Positions 18,441 to 27,476 of a DNA stretch of 64,000 bases are shown piece by piece. The stretch is from NCBI RefSeq assembly GCF_001423295.1, contig NZ_LMNG01000030.1, forward strand, positions 124,358-188,357. The letters run 5' to 3'. A program made the position numbers and the translations under genes. Under the pieces are notes generated by a model that was given only the letters and a program-made list of their open reading frames with translations, searched no databases and had not been told where the DNA came from. The DNA comes from Methylobacterium sp. Leaf112 (lineage in GTDB: Bacteria > Pseudomonadota > Alphaproteobacteria > Rhizobiales > Beijerinckiaceae). Numbering within the stretch: position 1 is the first letter of the stretch; each line of letters begins with the position of its first letter.

Positions 18441-18712
18441 ACGGCGGCCGCCGGGGTGTCCTGACCCGCCCGGTCGCCCCACGCTCGCGGGCACCTTGCG
18501 GTTCGACCCGGACGCGTGTCGAGCTTCACAGCAACCATAAAGGTGGTCGCAATATGAATGGCGGATTAAGACTACGCGGATGCCCGAAATCACGGCAGCC
18601 TTGTTTCTCGTCACAGACAGCCGAGGCAACAGATCCGTGATCGACGTTGCGGCATTGCAATAACCCGCACCGCAATGCGGTCGTTGCTTGAATACAGCTG
18701 GCGTGTGGCCCG

Positions 18713-20110
18713 TCAGCCACGGGCGTGGGACATGGCTTCGAGCCCTTCCGCGGCGATCCACGCCTGGGTCCGATCGAGGGCACGGGTCAGGCGATCGAAC
18801 AGGGTGTCGATCTCGTCGGGCGCGATGACGAGGGGCGGGCACACGGCGACGCGGTCGCCGGCGAGAAACCGGACGATCAAACCCTCGGCCTGAGCGAACG
18901 CGACGCACCGGGCGGCAACGCCCAGCTTGGGGTCGTACTGCCGCTTCGTCTTCTTATCGGCGACGATTTCGAGACCGCCGATGAGGCCGAGCCCGCGCGC
19001 CTCGCCGACGATGGGGTGATCGGCGAGTGCCGACAGGCGGGCCTGGAAATGCGGCGCCTTGCGGGCGACGCCCTCGATGATCCCGTCGCGGCGGTAGATC
19101 GCAATGGTCTTGAGGGCCACCGCACAGGCGACGGGGTGCCCAGAATAGGTGGTGCCGTGACCGAAGGTGCCGAGCTTGGCGCTCTGCGAGACCATGTGCC
19201 GATAGAGCGGCTCGTCGATGGAGATGCCGCCGAGCGGCATGTAGCCGGAGGTCACCGCCTTGGCGAAGGACAGGCTGTCGGGCCGCATGCCCATGGCCTC
19301 GGACCCGAACCAGGTGCCGAGCCGCCCGAAGCCGCAGATCACCTCGTCGGCGATGAAGCGCACGTCGTGGCGGTCGAGCACCGCCTGGATCTTGGCGTAG
19401 TAGCCCGCCGGCGGCACGATGGCGCCACCGGCCCCCAGCACCGGCTCGGCCACGAACGCCGCCACCGTGTCGGGGCCTTCACGCTGGATGAGGGCCTCGA
19501 GTTCGGCGGCGAGACGCGTGGCGAACGCCTCCTCGGTCTCGCCCGCTTCGCCGTACCGGTAATGGTGCGGGCAGCCCGTGTGGAGGAAGCCCGGCAGGGG
19601 CAGGTCCCAATCGGCATGGTTGGCGGGCAGCCCGGTCATCGAGGCGGTGGCCACCGTGACGCCGTGGTAGCCCTTCACGTGGGAGATGATCTTCTTCTTC
19701 TTCGGCCGGCCGAGCGCGTTGTTGAGGTACCAGGTCAGCTTGACCTGGGTGTCGTTGGCCTCGGAGCCCGACGAAGTGAAGAAGATCTTCGAGGTCGGGA
19801 CCGGCATCAGCTCCTTCAGGGTCTCGGCGAGCTCGATGGCCGGGTCGTGGCTGCGGCCCGAGAACAGGTGCGTGAACGGCAGACGCGACATCTGCTCTTT
19901 CGCCGCCTCCACCAGCTCCTCGTTGGAATAGCCGAGTGCCGTGCACCACAGGCCGGCCATGCCTTCGAGATACGGACGACCGTCGCTGTCGTAGACCCAG
20001 ACGCCATGGCCGCGCTCCAGGACCAACCCCCCGGTCTCGCGGAAGGTCGCGAGGTTGGTGTAGGGGTGGATGAGGGTCTCGACGTCGCGGGCCGCCAGGT
20101 TCGAGAGCAT
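18713..20110 (-). CDS. Class III (omega-type) aminotransferase
   Basis: A 465-residue PLP-dependent aminotransferase of subgroup III, which moves an amino group from an omega-amino acid or amine to an oxo-acid such as pyruvate. Motifs: FFTSSGSEANDTQVKL (phosphate-binding region), KGYHGVTVATASMTGLP, FIADEVICGFGRLG (the aspartate that contacts the PLP nitrogen), and SFAKAVTSGYMPLGG with the Schiff-base lysine. MLSNLAARDVETLIHPYTNL at 20110 is the family-like start. It is divergent from the YkgJ-type gene across 112 bases. The exact substrates are uncertain (beta-alanine, 4-aminobutyrate or putrescine type). Confidence 0.85.
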   Translation of the reverse strand: MLSNLAARDVETLIHPYTNLATFRETGGLVLERGHGVWVYDSDGRPYLEGMAGLWCTALGYSNEELVEAAKEQMSRLPFTHLFSGRSHDPAIELAETLKELMPVPTSKIFFTSSGSEANDTQVKLTWYLNNALGRPKKKKIISHVKGYHGVTVATASMTGLPANHADWDLPLPGFLHTGCPHHYRYGEAGETEEAFATRLAAELEALIQREGPDTVAAFVAEPVLGAGGAIVPPAGYYAKIQAVLDRHDVRFIADEVICGFGRLGTWFGSEAMGMRPDSLSFAKAVTSGYMPLGGISIDEPLYRHMVSQSAKLGTFGHGTTYSGHPVACAVALKTIAIYRRDGIIEGVARKAPHFQARLSALADHPIVGEARGLGLIGGLEIVADKKTKRQYDPKLGVAARCVAFAQAEGLIVRFLAGDRVAVCPPLVIAPDEIDTLFDRLTRALDRTQAWIAAEGLEAMSHARG

Positions 20111-20222
20111 CGGGTGTCCGTTCCATGAAGCGGGCCGCACGGGGCCCTGATCGGAGCGGCCACACTAACGGCCCGATGCCCGGGCATAAACCCGCTCACC
20201 GTCGCACCGGACGCACGCTGTC

Positions 20223-20777
20223 ATGCTCTCGCCCACCACCCTCGACCCCGCGAGCGTCATCGCCACACCCGCCCCCGGGCGGGCCTGCGGCCCCTGCACC
20301 CTGTGCTGCAAGGTCTACGATGTGCCGGCCGTCGAGAGCACCGCCGGGCAATGGTGCCGGCACACTGCTCAAGGCCGCGGCTGCGCCATCCACGCCAGCC
20401 GGCCGGACCATTGCCGGGCCTTCCACTGCCTCTGGATGACGGAGGCCTGGCTCGGCCCCGAATGGAAGCCGGACCGCGCCAAGATGGTGCTCAGCCTCGA
20501 TCCCGTGTCGCGCCACATGAACGTGCAGGTCGATCCCGGCCAGCCCAACGCCTGGCGGCGCGAGCCGTACTATACCCAGCTCAAGCGCTGGGCCGCGTCG
20601 TCCCTGCCGCAGAAGCGCCACGTGCTGGTCCATCTCAACAAGGTCACCACCGTGGTGCTGCCCGACCGCGACGTGAACCTCGGCGTGTTCGAGCCCGGCG
20701 ACCGTATGGTGGCCCGCGAGCGCGTGACGCCCACCGGCATCGTCATCGAGGTCGAGAAAGTTTCCCATGCGGCGTGA
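20223..20777 (+). CDS. YkgJ-type cysteine-cluster protein
   Basis: A 184-residue protein whose N-terminal half carries eight or more cysteines in the YkgJ arrangement: ACGPCTLCCKVYDVP, WCRHTAQGRGCAIHASRP, DHCRAFHCLW. The cluster is thought to bind zinc or an iron-sulfur centre. Proteins with it are often tied to protein modification, but a role is not established. The C-terminal half, from LNKVTTVVLPDRDVN, is beta-rich and unrecognised. Its last 11 bases overlap the start of the following HAD gene, which implies translational coupling. Confidence 0.75.
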   Translation: MLSPTTLDPASVIATPAPGRACGPCTLCCKVYDVPAVESTAGQWCRHTAQGRGCAIHASRPDHCRAFHCLWMTEAWLGPEWKPDRAKMVLSLDPVSRHMNVQVDPGQPNAWRREPYYTQLKRWAASSLPQKRHVLVHLNKVTTVVLPDRDVNLGVFEPGDRMVARERVTPTGIVIEVEKVSHAA

Positions 20778-21513
20778 GCGCGGGGGATTGTGCGGCATCC
20801 TGTTCGACAAGGACGGGACGCTCGTCGATTTCGACCGCACCTGGGGCCCCGCCGCCCACGCGGTGATGGCGACCCTCGCGGGCGGGGACCGCGGCCGCTT
20901 CGAAGATCTGATGCGCGTGAGCCACTACGTCGAGGCCGAGCGGCGCTTCCTGCCGACGTCGCCGCTCCTCGCCGGTGCATCCTCGATCTACGGGCCGCTC
21001 TGGGCGCGAGTGCTCGGCCGTCCCGCCGGACCAGAGCTGTACGCCGAGATGGACCGGCTGTTCCGCGAGGCCGCCCTGCGCTCGCTCCATCCCATCGGCG
21101 CACCGGCGGACCTTCTCGCGCATCTGGCCGGGGGAGGCTACGCGCTCGGCATCGCCACCAACGACGCGGAAGCGTCCGCCCGGGCCCAGTCCGCGGTGCT
21201 GGGTCTGATGCCGCATCTCGGATTCATCGCCGGTTACGATTCCGGGCACGGGGCCAAGCCCGAGCCCGGCATGGTCCTGGCCTTCGCCGCTCATCTCGGG
21301 GTCGACCCGTCCCGCGTCGCGCTGGTGGGCGATACGCCCGCCGACACCCAGGCGGCACGGGCCGCGGGGGCTGTCGCCATCGCGGTGCTCAGCGGACCGG
21401 CGGGGGAGGGCGCCCGCGAGACCATGGCGGCCCTGGCCGATCACGTCATCGGCTCCATCCACGACCTGCCCGCCCTGCTGGCCGAGATCGAAGGCGCGAA
21501 GACTCAAGGCTAG
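20767..21513 (+). CDS. HAD-superfamily phosphatase, translationally coupled
   Basis: A 248-residue HAD hydrolase: motif I FDKDGTLVDFDRTW, motif II near IATNDAEASAR, motif III lysine in HGAKPEPGM, motif IV LVGDTPADTQAAR. It resembles phosphoglycolate phosphatases. Its start lies inside the end of the YkgJ-type gene (11-base overlap), so both come from one mRNA and perhaps act together. Its TAG stop shares CTAG (21510-21513) with the stop of the convergent MarR gene. Confidence 0.82.
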   Translation: MRRERGGLCGILFDKDGTLVDFDRTWGPAAHAVMATLAGGDRGRFEDLMRVSHYVEAERRFLPTSPLLAGASSIYGPLWARVLGRPAGPELYAEMDRLFREAALRSLHPIGAPADLLAHLAGGGYALGIATNDAEASARAQSAVLGLMPHLGFIAGYDSGHGAKPEPGMVLAFAAHLGVDPSRVALVGDTPADTQAARAAGAVAIAVLSGPAGEGARETMAALADHVIGSIHDLPALLAEIEGAKTQG

Positions 21514-22001
21514 CCCCGAGGAGCGGCCGCATCCTCGCGGGCGACATCGCGCCAGCGCAGCACCAGCCGCTCGAACCCGGCGATGTCCTCCGGAGCGAGA
21601 CGGCCGAGGGTCCGGGCGACGTAGGCCTTCTGAGCCGCGATACCGCGGGCGGCGAGATCCGCGCCGGCACGCGTGAGGTGGAGGGCGTGCGAGCGCCGGT
21701 CCCCGGGGATCGCGCGGCGCTCGACCCATCCGGCCTCCACCAGGCGATCGACTAAGCCGGAGACATTCCCCTTCGTGACATAGAGCCGCGCCGCGAGATC
21801 CTGCTGGGTGGCGCCCTCGCGCTCGGTCAGGGTGGACAGCGCATCGAATTGCGGGATCGAGAGGCCCAGCCCACGCAGTTCCGCGCCCATGGCGGCGGTG
21901 ACGCGGCGGTTGAGGCGGATGAACCGGAACCAGACCCGAAGCGGATCCGGGGTCTCGGCCTCCGGCAACGCCGCGGATCGGTCTGGGGCGGTCGCGCTCA
22001 T
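21510..22001 (-). CDS. MarR-family transcriptional regulator
   Basis: A 163-residue winged-helix repressor. It has a dimerisation helix at the N-terminus, then GLSIPQFDALSTLTEREGAT and QQDLAARLYVTKGNVSGLVD (recognition helix), and the wing VERRAIPGDRRSHALHLT. MarR proteins usually respond to phenolic or acyl-CoA ligands and often control adjacent genes; here the neighbours give no clear target. The ATG at 21999-22001 begins the protein-like sequence. The 150-bp divergent gap to the DUF1499 gene may hold the operator, though I see no convincing palindrome. Confidence 0.85.
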   Translation of the reverse strand: MSATAPDRSAALPEAETPDPLRVWFRFIRLNRRVTAAMGAELRGLGLSIPQFDALSTLTEREGATQQDLAARLYVTKGNVSGLVDRLVEAGWVERRAIPGDRRSHALHLTRAGADLAARGIAAQKAYVARTLGRLAPEDIAGFERLVLRWRDVAREDAAAPRG

Positions 22002-22151
22002 GGTCGCCTCGCTATAGCAGAACCGGTGGGCAGCGGAAGCACGGGCGGGTGGCGCACGGTGCCGACGCCCGGTAAAGCTCGGCGGGCCGCCTCGGAGTCT
22101 CCCGCGGCCGCGCGAGGGGCAGCGTGCCCGACAGGGATCGTCGTCAAACCC

Positions 22152-22931
22152 ATGCGTCGTCTGCCCTTCGAGGAGCCCGTCACCCGCGCCGGCCCGCTCG
22201 CCCGCACGGTCGCCGGCCTCGCCCTGTTCGTCAGCCTGTTCGCCCTCGTGCTCGTGCGCGATCCGCGTGCGGAGGCCGGTCCGGCCCTGGCGACCCTCGG
22301 CGCCGGCCTGGTCCTCGCCGTCACCGCCGTGGGGCTCGCGACGTTCGCCTTCGTACGGGTCTGGCGCGAGGGCGCGCGCGGCCTCGGCGCGGCGCTGGCC
22401 GGGCTGTTCGTGGCCTGCCTGATCCTCGCCTATCCGGCCTTCGTGGGCCTGCGGGCCCTGCGCCTGCCCGCACTCACGGATATCTCCACCGATATCGACA
22501 ACCCACCGGCGTTCTCGCGCTCGCGCACCGCCTTCGCGGCTCGGGACGGGCGCTATCCGCCGGACCCCGGACCGGCGGCGCGGGCCAGCCAGCGCGCGGC
22601 CTATCCGCAGGTCGCGCCCTTGACCCTCGACCTCGATGCCGACGTCGCGTTCGAGCTCGCCCGCAAGGCGGCGGTGAACCGGCGCTGGCAGATCGTCGAG
22701 GCGATCCGCCCCGGCGGCCGGATCGGCAACGGCCGGATCGAGGCAGTGTCGCGTGGCCTCCTGCTCAACCTCGCCGACGACGTCACCGTCCGGGTCCATC
22801 CCCGGGCCGACGGTGCCCGGATCGACGTGCGCTCCGCGTCCCGCCTCGGGAGCCACGATTTCGGCGGCAACGCCGACCGCATCCGCGCCTATCTCGACGA
22901 GGTCGCCAACCTCGCCATCGCCGTCAAATAG
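22152..22931 (+). CDS. DUF1499 membrane protein
   Basis: A 259-residue protein with three predicted membrane helices in the first ~110 residues (for example LARTVAGLALFVSLFALVLV and LVLAVTAVGLATFAFVRVW). The C-terminal soluble DUF1499 domain contains LDLDADVAFELARKAAVNRR and RGLLLNLADDVTVRVHP. DUF1499 proteins are widespread in alphaproteobacteria and their function is unknown. MRRLPFEEP at 22152 is chosen because the sequence upstream is not protein-like. The stop is three bases from that of the convergent MBL gene. Confidence 0.75.
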   Translation: MRRLPFEEPVTRAGPLARTVAGLALFVSLFALVLVRDPRAEAGPALATLGAGLVLAVTAVGLATFAFVRVWREGARGLGAALAGLFVACLILAYPAFVGLRALRLPALTDISTDIDNPPAFSRSRTAFAARDGRYPPDPGPAARASQRAAYPQVAPLTLDLDADVAFELARKAAVNRRWQIVEAIRPGGRIGNGRIEAVSRGLLLNLADDVTVRVHPRADGARIDVRSASRLGSHDFGGNADRIRAYLDEVANLAIAVK

Positions 22932-22934
22932 GCG

Positions 22935-23852
22935 TCAGGCGGGGGCGTAGCGCCCCTCCAGGCGCGGTGGCCCCTCGGTGACGACGAGGCCGCGCTCCAC
23001 CAGATCCTCCAGATGGGCGAAGACCGAGAGGGCGGCGGCGCCCCGGAGGGCTGGATTCAGCCCCTGGTAGATCGCCCCAACGATGGCGCGGATATCGCGG
23101 TCGCCGGCCTCGATCCGCCCACGGATCGTCGTCTCGCGCTGCCGGCGATGGGCGCTGAGCCCGCGGACGAACCGGCGCGGGTCCCGAACCGGACCGCCAT
23201 GTCCCGGCCAGTACACGGTCTCTGTCCGCTCGCGGAGCTTGTCGAGGGAGGCCATGTAGGCCCGCATGGAGCCGTCCGGCGGCGCCACGATGCTCGTCGA
23301 CCACGCCATGACGTGATCGCCCGAGAACAGGGCGGATTCTTGCGGCAGCGCGAAGGCGAGGTGGTTCATGGTGTGGCCCGGGGTCTCCACCGCCTCCAGG
23401 GTCCAGCCATCCCCCGTCAGGGTATCGCCCTCGCGCATGAGGCGATCCGGGACATGGTCGCGGTCCGCACTCGCGTCCAGGTGCGGGAACTCGCCCTCGG
23501 CCAGATCGCGCGCCGCCCGGTGCGGTCCGCAGCCGACGATGGGCGCCCCCGTGCGGGCCTGGAGCAGGCGCGCTGCCGGCGAATGGTCGCGATGGGTGTG
23601 GGTGACCACGATGGCCTCGACCCGCTCGCCGGGGATCGAGGCCAGGAGCGCGTCGATGTTCGCCGCATCCTCCGGGCCGGGGTCGATGACCGCGACGGCA
23701 CCGCTGCCGACGATGTAGGTGCAGGTGCCGCTCGCCGTGAACGGGCTCGCGTTGGAGCAGACGCGGCGCCGGATCAGCGCCGACAGCCGCTGCGTCTCGC
23801 CACTCGTGGGAGCGCCCGAGTCGAAGACCGGATCGTCGCGCGTTTCGCTCAT
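22935..23852 (-). CDS. MBL-fold metallohydrolase (LACTB2-like)
   Basis: A 305-residue metallo-beta-lactamase-fold hydrolase. The zinc-binding motif is THTHRDHSPAA, followed by ETPGHTMNHLAF, LFSGDHVMAW and YWPGHGGPVRDP; a winged-helix-like C-terminal part starts near IRAIVGAIYQGLNPALRG. This arrangement is that of LACTB2-type enzymes, of which the human one is an endoribonuclease; a bacterial thioesterase or lactonase role is also possible. The ATG at 23852 has GGAGACC upstream; an ATG at 23879 is the alternative start. It is divergent from mntH. Confidence 0.82.
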   Translation of the reverse strand: MSETRDDPVFDSGAPTSGETQRLSALIRRRVCSNASPFTASGTCTYIVGSGAVAVIDPGPEDAANIDALLASIPGERVEAIVVTHTHRDHSPAARLLQARTGAPIVGCGPHRAARDLAEGEFPHLDASADRDHVPDRLMREGDTLTGDGWTLEAVETPGHTMNHLAFALPQESALFSGDHVMAWSTSIVAPPDGSMRAYMASLDKLRERTETVYWPGHGGPVRDPRRFVRGLSAHRRQRETTIRGRIEAGDRDIRAIVGAIYQGLNPALRGAAALSVFAHLEDLVERGLVVTEGPPRLEGRYAPA

Positions 23853-23943
23853 GCGGTCTCCGGGGAGGTCCATGGACATGCCCGCCCCTACGCGATCCCC
23901 GGGCGCGCGACAACGCCACGGGAATGAAGCCTTTTATTTTCAT

Positions 23944-23959
23944 TATAGCCAATGCTATA
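23944..23959 (+). promoter_or_regulatory. MntR-like operator in front of mntH
   Basis: TATAGC-CAAT-GCTATA, an exact palindrome with 6-bp arms, in an A+T-rich stretch. Its core ATAGC-N4-GCTAT is the same as the core of the manganese repressor box of E. coli mntH as I recall it. The site overlaps the farthest upstream in-frame ATG (23952), which argues that translation starts further downstream. Confidence 0.6.
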
Positions 23960-24017
23960 TCGCGAGAAGGCAAGCTGGGCGCGGAGCCGCGCCGTCACCG
24001 AGGGACCGTACGGAGCG

Positions 24018-25358
24018 ATGGGTTATCAGGACGGCACGTGGCGCTTCCACCGCGACACGCAGGAGCAGCCGAGCCTCGGCGCCATGAACGGCAGCGTTCC
24101 GGTGCTCGCCACCGGGACGTGGCTGCGCCGGCTCCTGGCCTTCATCGGGCCGGGGTACATGATCTCGGTCGGCTACATGGACCCGGGCAACTGGGCCACC
24201 GACATCGCCGGGGGGGCCCAGTTCGGCTACACCCTGCTCTCCGTCATCCTGCTCTCGAACCTCATGGCCATCGTGCTGCAGGCGCTGGCCGCGCGGCTCG
24301 GCATCGCCACGGGCCGCGACCTCGCCCAGGCCTGCCGCGACCACTATTCGCGTCCCGTCGGCCTCGTCCTGTGGCTCGCCTGCGAGGCGGCGATCATCGC
24401 CTGCGACCTCGCCGAGGTGATCGGCACCGCCATCGCCCTCAAGCTCCTGTTCGGCATTCCCCTCGTGCTGGGGGCGACCATCACGGCGCTGGACGTGTTC
24501 CTGATCCTGCTGCTGATGCGGCGCGGTTTTCGCGCCCTCGAAGCGTTCGTCATCGCGCTGCTCGGCGTGATCTTCGTCTGCTTCGGCGTGCAGATCGCCC
24601 TGGCGAGCCCACCCCTGCAGGCGGTGCTCGGCGGCTTCCTGCCGACGCCCGAGATCGTGACGAACCCGGCGGCCCTCTACATCGCCATCGGCATCATCGG
24701 CGCCACGGTGATGCCGCATAACCTCTACCTGCACTCCTCCATCGTACAGACCCGCGCCTACCCGCGCACCGACGAGGGCAAGCGCGCGGCCTTCCGCTTC
24801 GCCTTCACGGATTCCACCATCGCGCTGATGCTGGCGCTGTTCGTCAATGCGGCGATCCTCATCCTGGCGGCCTCGGTCTTTCACGCCAACGGGCGGACCG
24901 ACGTGCAGGAGATCGAACAGGCCTACGAACTGCTGTCGCCGCTCCTCGGGGCCGGCATCGCCTCGACCCTGTTCGCCGTGGCGCTCCTCGCCTCGGGGCT
25001 GAATTCCACCGTGACCGCGACGCTCGCCGGCCAGATCGTCATGGAAGGCTTCCTGCGGTTGCGCATCCCCGATTGGGCGCGCCGGCTCATCACCCGGGGC
25101 ATCGCCATCGTGCCGGTGATCGTCGTCACGGCGCTCTACGGCGAACAGGGCACCGCCCGCCTCCTCGTCCTGAGCCAAGTGGTGCTGTCGATGCAGTTGC
25201 CGTTCGCCGTGATCCCCCTGGTCCGCTTCGTCTCCGATCGGAGCAAGATGGGCGCCCTGGTGATTCCCGGGTGGCTGAAGGTCCTGTCCTGGGCCATCGC
25301 CGGGCTGATCGTCGTCCTCAACGTCAAGCTCCTGATCGACACCGTCATGGGCGCCTGA
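24018..25358 (+). CDS. mntH: NRAMP-family manganese/divalent metal transporter
   Basis: Proton-coupled uptake of Mn(II), and possibly Fe(II), across the inner membrane. It has 446 residues and about 11 membrane helices. The two signature metal-site sequences are present: [13 protein letters not shown] in helix 1 and MPHNLYLHS in helix 6. The start at 24018 (GGAG close by, GAGGGA further up) is preferred over the ATG at 23952, which lies inside the MntR-like palindrome; an ATG at 24084 is another candidate. The operator suggests repression when manganese is plentiful. It is divergent from the MBL hydrolase. Confidence 0.9.
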   Translation: MGYQDGTWRFHRDTQEQPSLGAMNGSVPVLATGTWLRRLLAFIGPGYMISVGYMDPGNWATDIAGGAQFGYTLLSVILLSNLMAIVLQALAARLGIATGRDLAQACRDHYSRPVGLVLWLACEAAIIACDLAEVIGTAIALKLLFGIPLVLGATITALDVFLILLLMRRGFRALEAFVIALLGVIFVCFGVQIALASPPLQAVLGGFLPTPEIVTNPAALYIAIGIIGATVMPHNLYLHSSIVQTRAYPRTDEGKRAAFRFAFTDSTIALMLALFVNAAILILAASVFHANGRTDVQEIEQAYELLSPLLGAGIASTLFAVALLASGLNSTVTATLAGQIVMEGFLRLRIPDWARRLITRGIAIVPVIVVTALYGEQGTARLLVLSQVVLSMQLPFAVIPLVRFVSDRSKMGALVIPGWLKVLSWAIAGLIVVLNVKLLIDTVMGA

Positions 25359-25507
25359 TCCGGCGGCGCGTCGCCCGAAAGGGTCGCGGGCCGCCTCTTT
25401 CCGAACCAGCGCACGACGGAAACGGATCCGGGGCACACCCGGGCGCCGCCGGACAAACACACCTCGAAAACATAGCCGTGGCTTACTCTTCCAGCAGAGG
25501 CTTCACC

Positions 25508-26917
25508 ATGTCCGGTCCACCCCGCGCCTGGCGGGCGGCATTCGTCTCCTTGATGATCTCCGCAACCCCGCCGCTCGCCCTGGCGCAGGCTCCCGGGGAG
25601 ATCCCCGAACGGCCGCCGCAATCGGCCGCCGCCGAGCCGCAGGGTGATTTCCCGGTCTCGATCCGGTCGTCGCTCGGCCCGTGGGGCGATCCCGGCGGCC
25701 TTCGCGCCGCCTGGGCCGCACGCGGCGTGAATCTGACCCTGCTGTCGACCGACGAAGTGCTGGGGAATCCCCATGGCGGCGTGCGCACCGGCCCGATCTA
25801 CGCGGGCAAGGTCGAGGCCATCCTCAGGCTCGACCTCGAGCGCCTCGCGGGCCTCGACGGCGTGAGCGCTTTTGCCAACGCCTTCCGGATTCACGACACC
25901 GGCGGCCTGCGCGACCGAAGTTTTCAACGGCTCATCACGGTCAGCAACATCGAAGCGTATCCCACCACCCGCCTGTCGGAACTCTGGCTCGAACGGCGGT
26001 GGGACTCGGGGCTCGGCCTGCGAATCGGGCAGCTCGCCGCCGACGGGGAGTTCTTCGCCTCCGAGACGGGCAAGCCGTTTCTCAGCAACGACTGGCCGAC
26101 GATCACCGGCGCCAACCTTCCGAGCGGCGGACCGGCCTATCCCCTGGCCACCCCCGGCATCCGCCTGCGCTACGAAGCCGGCGCGGACCTCTCGGCTCTG
26201 GTGGCGGTGTTCAACGGCGATCCCGGCGACCAGCGCGTGGTCAACCGGTACGGAACGAACTTTCGCGTCGGCGACCCGCCCCTGGTGATGGCCGAGATCC
26301 AGATGCGGCGGAACCAGGAGACGGAGACACCTGCGCTCGCGGGAACCCTGAAACTCGGGGGATACCGGCATTTCGGCCGGTTCGACGATCTGCGCTTCGG
26401 CGCGGACGGCCTACGCCTCGCGGATCGATCCAGCCTCGGGACGGCGCGGCGCCTGCGCGGGACCAGCGGGATCTACGCCGTCGTCGATCAGCAACTCTAC
26501 CGCCCGGACGGGGGCGGTCCATCGAGCGGTGTGTCGGTCTACGCCCGCGTCTCGGCGAGCCCCTCGGACCGCAACCCGATCGACCTGTGGGCGGATGGCG
26601 GTGTCGTCGTCGCCGGCTTGATCCCGGGGCGGCCGGACGATCTGTTCGGCGCCAGCGTGATCTACGCCCGGATCAGTGAGGCTGCGCGCGGCTTCGACCG
26701 CGACCGTGTCGACCTGCAGGCGAGTGGGGAGCCGATCCGCACGGCGGAAGCGACCTTCGAACTGTCGTATCAGGCCCAGATCAGACCCGGCTGGACCGTG
26801 CAGCCGGATCTTCAGTACATATTCAATCCCGGGGGCGGACTCGCGGACCCCGAGCGCCGGAACACACGGATCAAGGGTGGTTTCGTCTTCGGGATGCGTT
26901 CGACCCTGGTCTACTGA
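25508..26917 (+). CDS. OprB-type carbohydrate porin
   Basis: Outer-membrane beta-barrel of the OprB family, which lets sugars and other small solutes into the periplasm. It has 469 residues. A signal peptide runs through about 27 (SLMISATPPLALAQ), then a proline-rich linker, then many alternating strands: VSAFANAFRIHDTGGL, LSELWLERRWDSGLGLRIGQ, FFASETGKPFLSNDWPTI. The barrel ends with a strand finishing in RSTLVY, close to the aromatic C-terminus that outer-membrane assembly recognises. The ATG at 25508 is preceded by AGAGG. No sugar genes are nearby. Confidence 0.82.
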   Translation: MSGPPRAWRAAFVSLMISATPPLALAQAPGEIPERPPQSAAAEPQGDFPVSIRSSLGPWGDPGGLRAAWAARGVNLTLLSTDEVLGNPHGGVRTGPIYAGKVEAILRLDLERLAGLDGVSAFANAFRIHDTGGLRDRSFQRLITVSNIEAYPTTRLSELWLERRWDSGLGLRIGQLAADGEFFASETGKPFLSNDWPTITGANLPSGGPAYPLATPGIRLRYEAGADLSALVAVFNGDPGDQRVVNRYGTNFRVGDPPLVMAEIQMRRNQETETPALAGTLKLGGYRHFGRFDDLRFGADGLRLADRSSLGTARRLRGTSGIYAVVDQQLYRPDGGGPSSGVSVYARVSASPSDRNPIDLWADGGVVVAGLIPGRPDDLFGASVIYARISEAARGFDRDRVDLQASGEPIRTAEATFELSYQAQIRPGWTVQPDLQYIFNPGGGLADPERRNTRIKGGFVFGMRSTLVY

Positions 26918-26942
26918 CCGGACGCGTAGAGGATGGAGGCGA

Positions 26943-27104
26943 TCACGACCGCCGACGCGTGGCGCGAACGCGCACGGGTACGAGCTGCGGCGCGGGGGCC
27001 GACCCTTCCACCAGGGCGCCGAGTCCCCGGGACACGGCTTCGCCAACCGAACCCGCTGCCTTCACGAGGCGCCGCACGATCGATCCGACGAACGATGTAC
27101 TCAT
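26943..27104 (-). CDS. Small basic protein under an EcfG-type promoter (53 aa)
   Basis: Fifty-three residues: an amphipathic helix (MSTSFVGSIVRRLVKAAGSV) followed by a proline-rich basic tail ending RATRRRS. GGAG lies six bases before the ATG at 27104. A sequence fitting the EcfG promoter (27135-27160, minus strand) is placed so that the transcript would start about 25 bases before the ATG. This placement is the main support for it being a real gene. It may be a stress protein, but no family was recognised. Confidence 0.55.
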   Translation of the reverse strand: MSTSFVGSIVRRLVKAAGSVGEAVSRGLGALVEGSAPAPQLVPVRVRATRRRS

Positions 27105-27134
27105 GACGGGCTCCTTGATCAGCGACGGGTACCG

Positions 27135-27160
27135 AACGCGACCGGCGACGGGCCGGTTCC
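27135..27160 (-). promoter_or_regulatory. EcfG-type promoter of the 53-aa gene
   Basis: On the minus strand GGAAC (27160-27156), 17 bases, CGTT (27138-27135). The consensus for alphaproteobacterial EcfG sigma factors is GGAAC-N16/17-CGTT. It points at the gene starting at 27104. Confidence 0.65.
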
Positions 27161-27392
27161 GATGGCGGTTGAGAGACAGATAAGGAGCGATGTCGTGCCT
27201 GCGCAGGACCGGAGGTCGATCCGTCGCACCATCACGCCGCTGCGCCCTCAGCTGCCCCCTGGGCCGTGAGCTTGACGGTAAATCTGGCACGCCGAGCACC
27301 GGTCCGGCAAGGCGGCACACGGCCGTTGAGGTTTGAAACGAGCCGTGCGCGAAAATCCTTCGCGGTCGCTGTGAATCCGACCGGACGACGCC

Positions 27393-27417
27393 GGAACCGG
27401 GGCGAAAACTTGGCGTT
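27393..27417 (+). promoter_or_regulatory. EcfG-type promoter of the DUF1328 gene
   Basis: GGAAC (27393-27397), exactly 16 bases, CGTT (27414-27417); a full consensus match. Transcription would begin about 50 bases before the start codon at 27477. Confidence 0.75.
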
Positions 27418-27476
27418 ATTGCTGCAATGAGGTCGCAGCCTGACGCTGCGCCAAATCTTTCGAAGGATAGAGTCAG

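Larger units (their letters stand above)
27105..27476. other. Intergenic region with two divergent EcfG-type promoters
   Basis: 372 bases without a gene. It holds the promoter of the small minus-strand gene (27135-27160) and that of the DUF1328 gene (27393-27417). Between them I see no further gene, only a short palindrome CCTGCGCAGG. Confidence 0.6.

Noticed and set aside
21510-21513. Shared stop codons (CTAG at 21510-21513, TTAG at 60696-60699)
   Set aside because: Neat, but a common outcome for tightly packed convergent genes. No special function is claimed.
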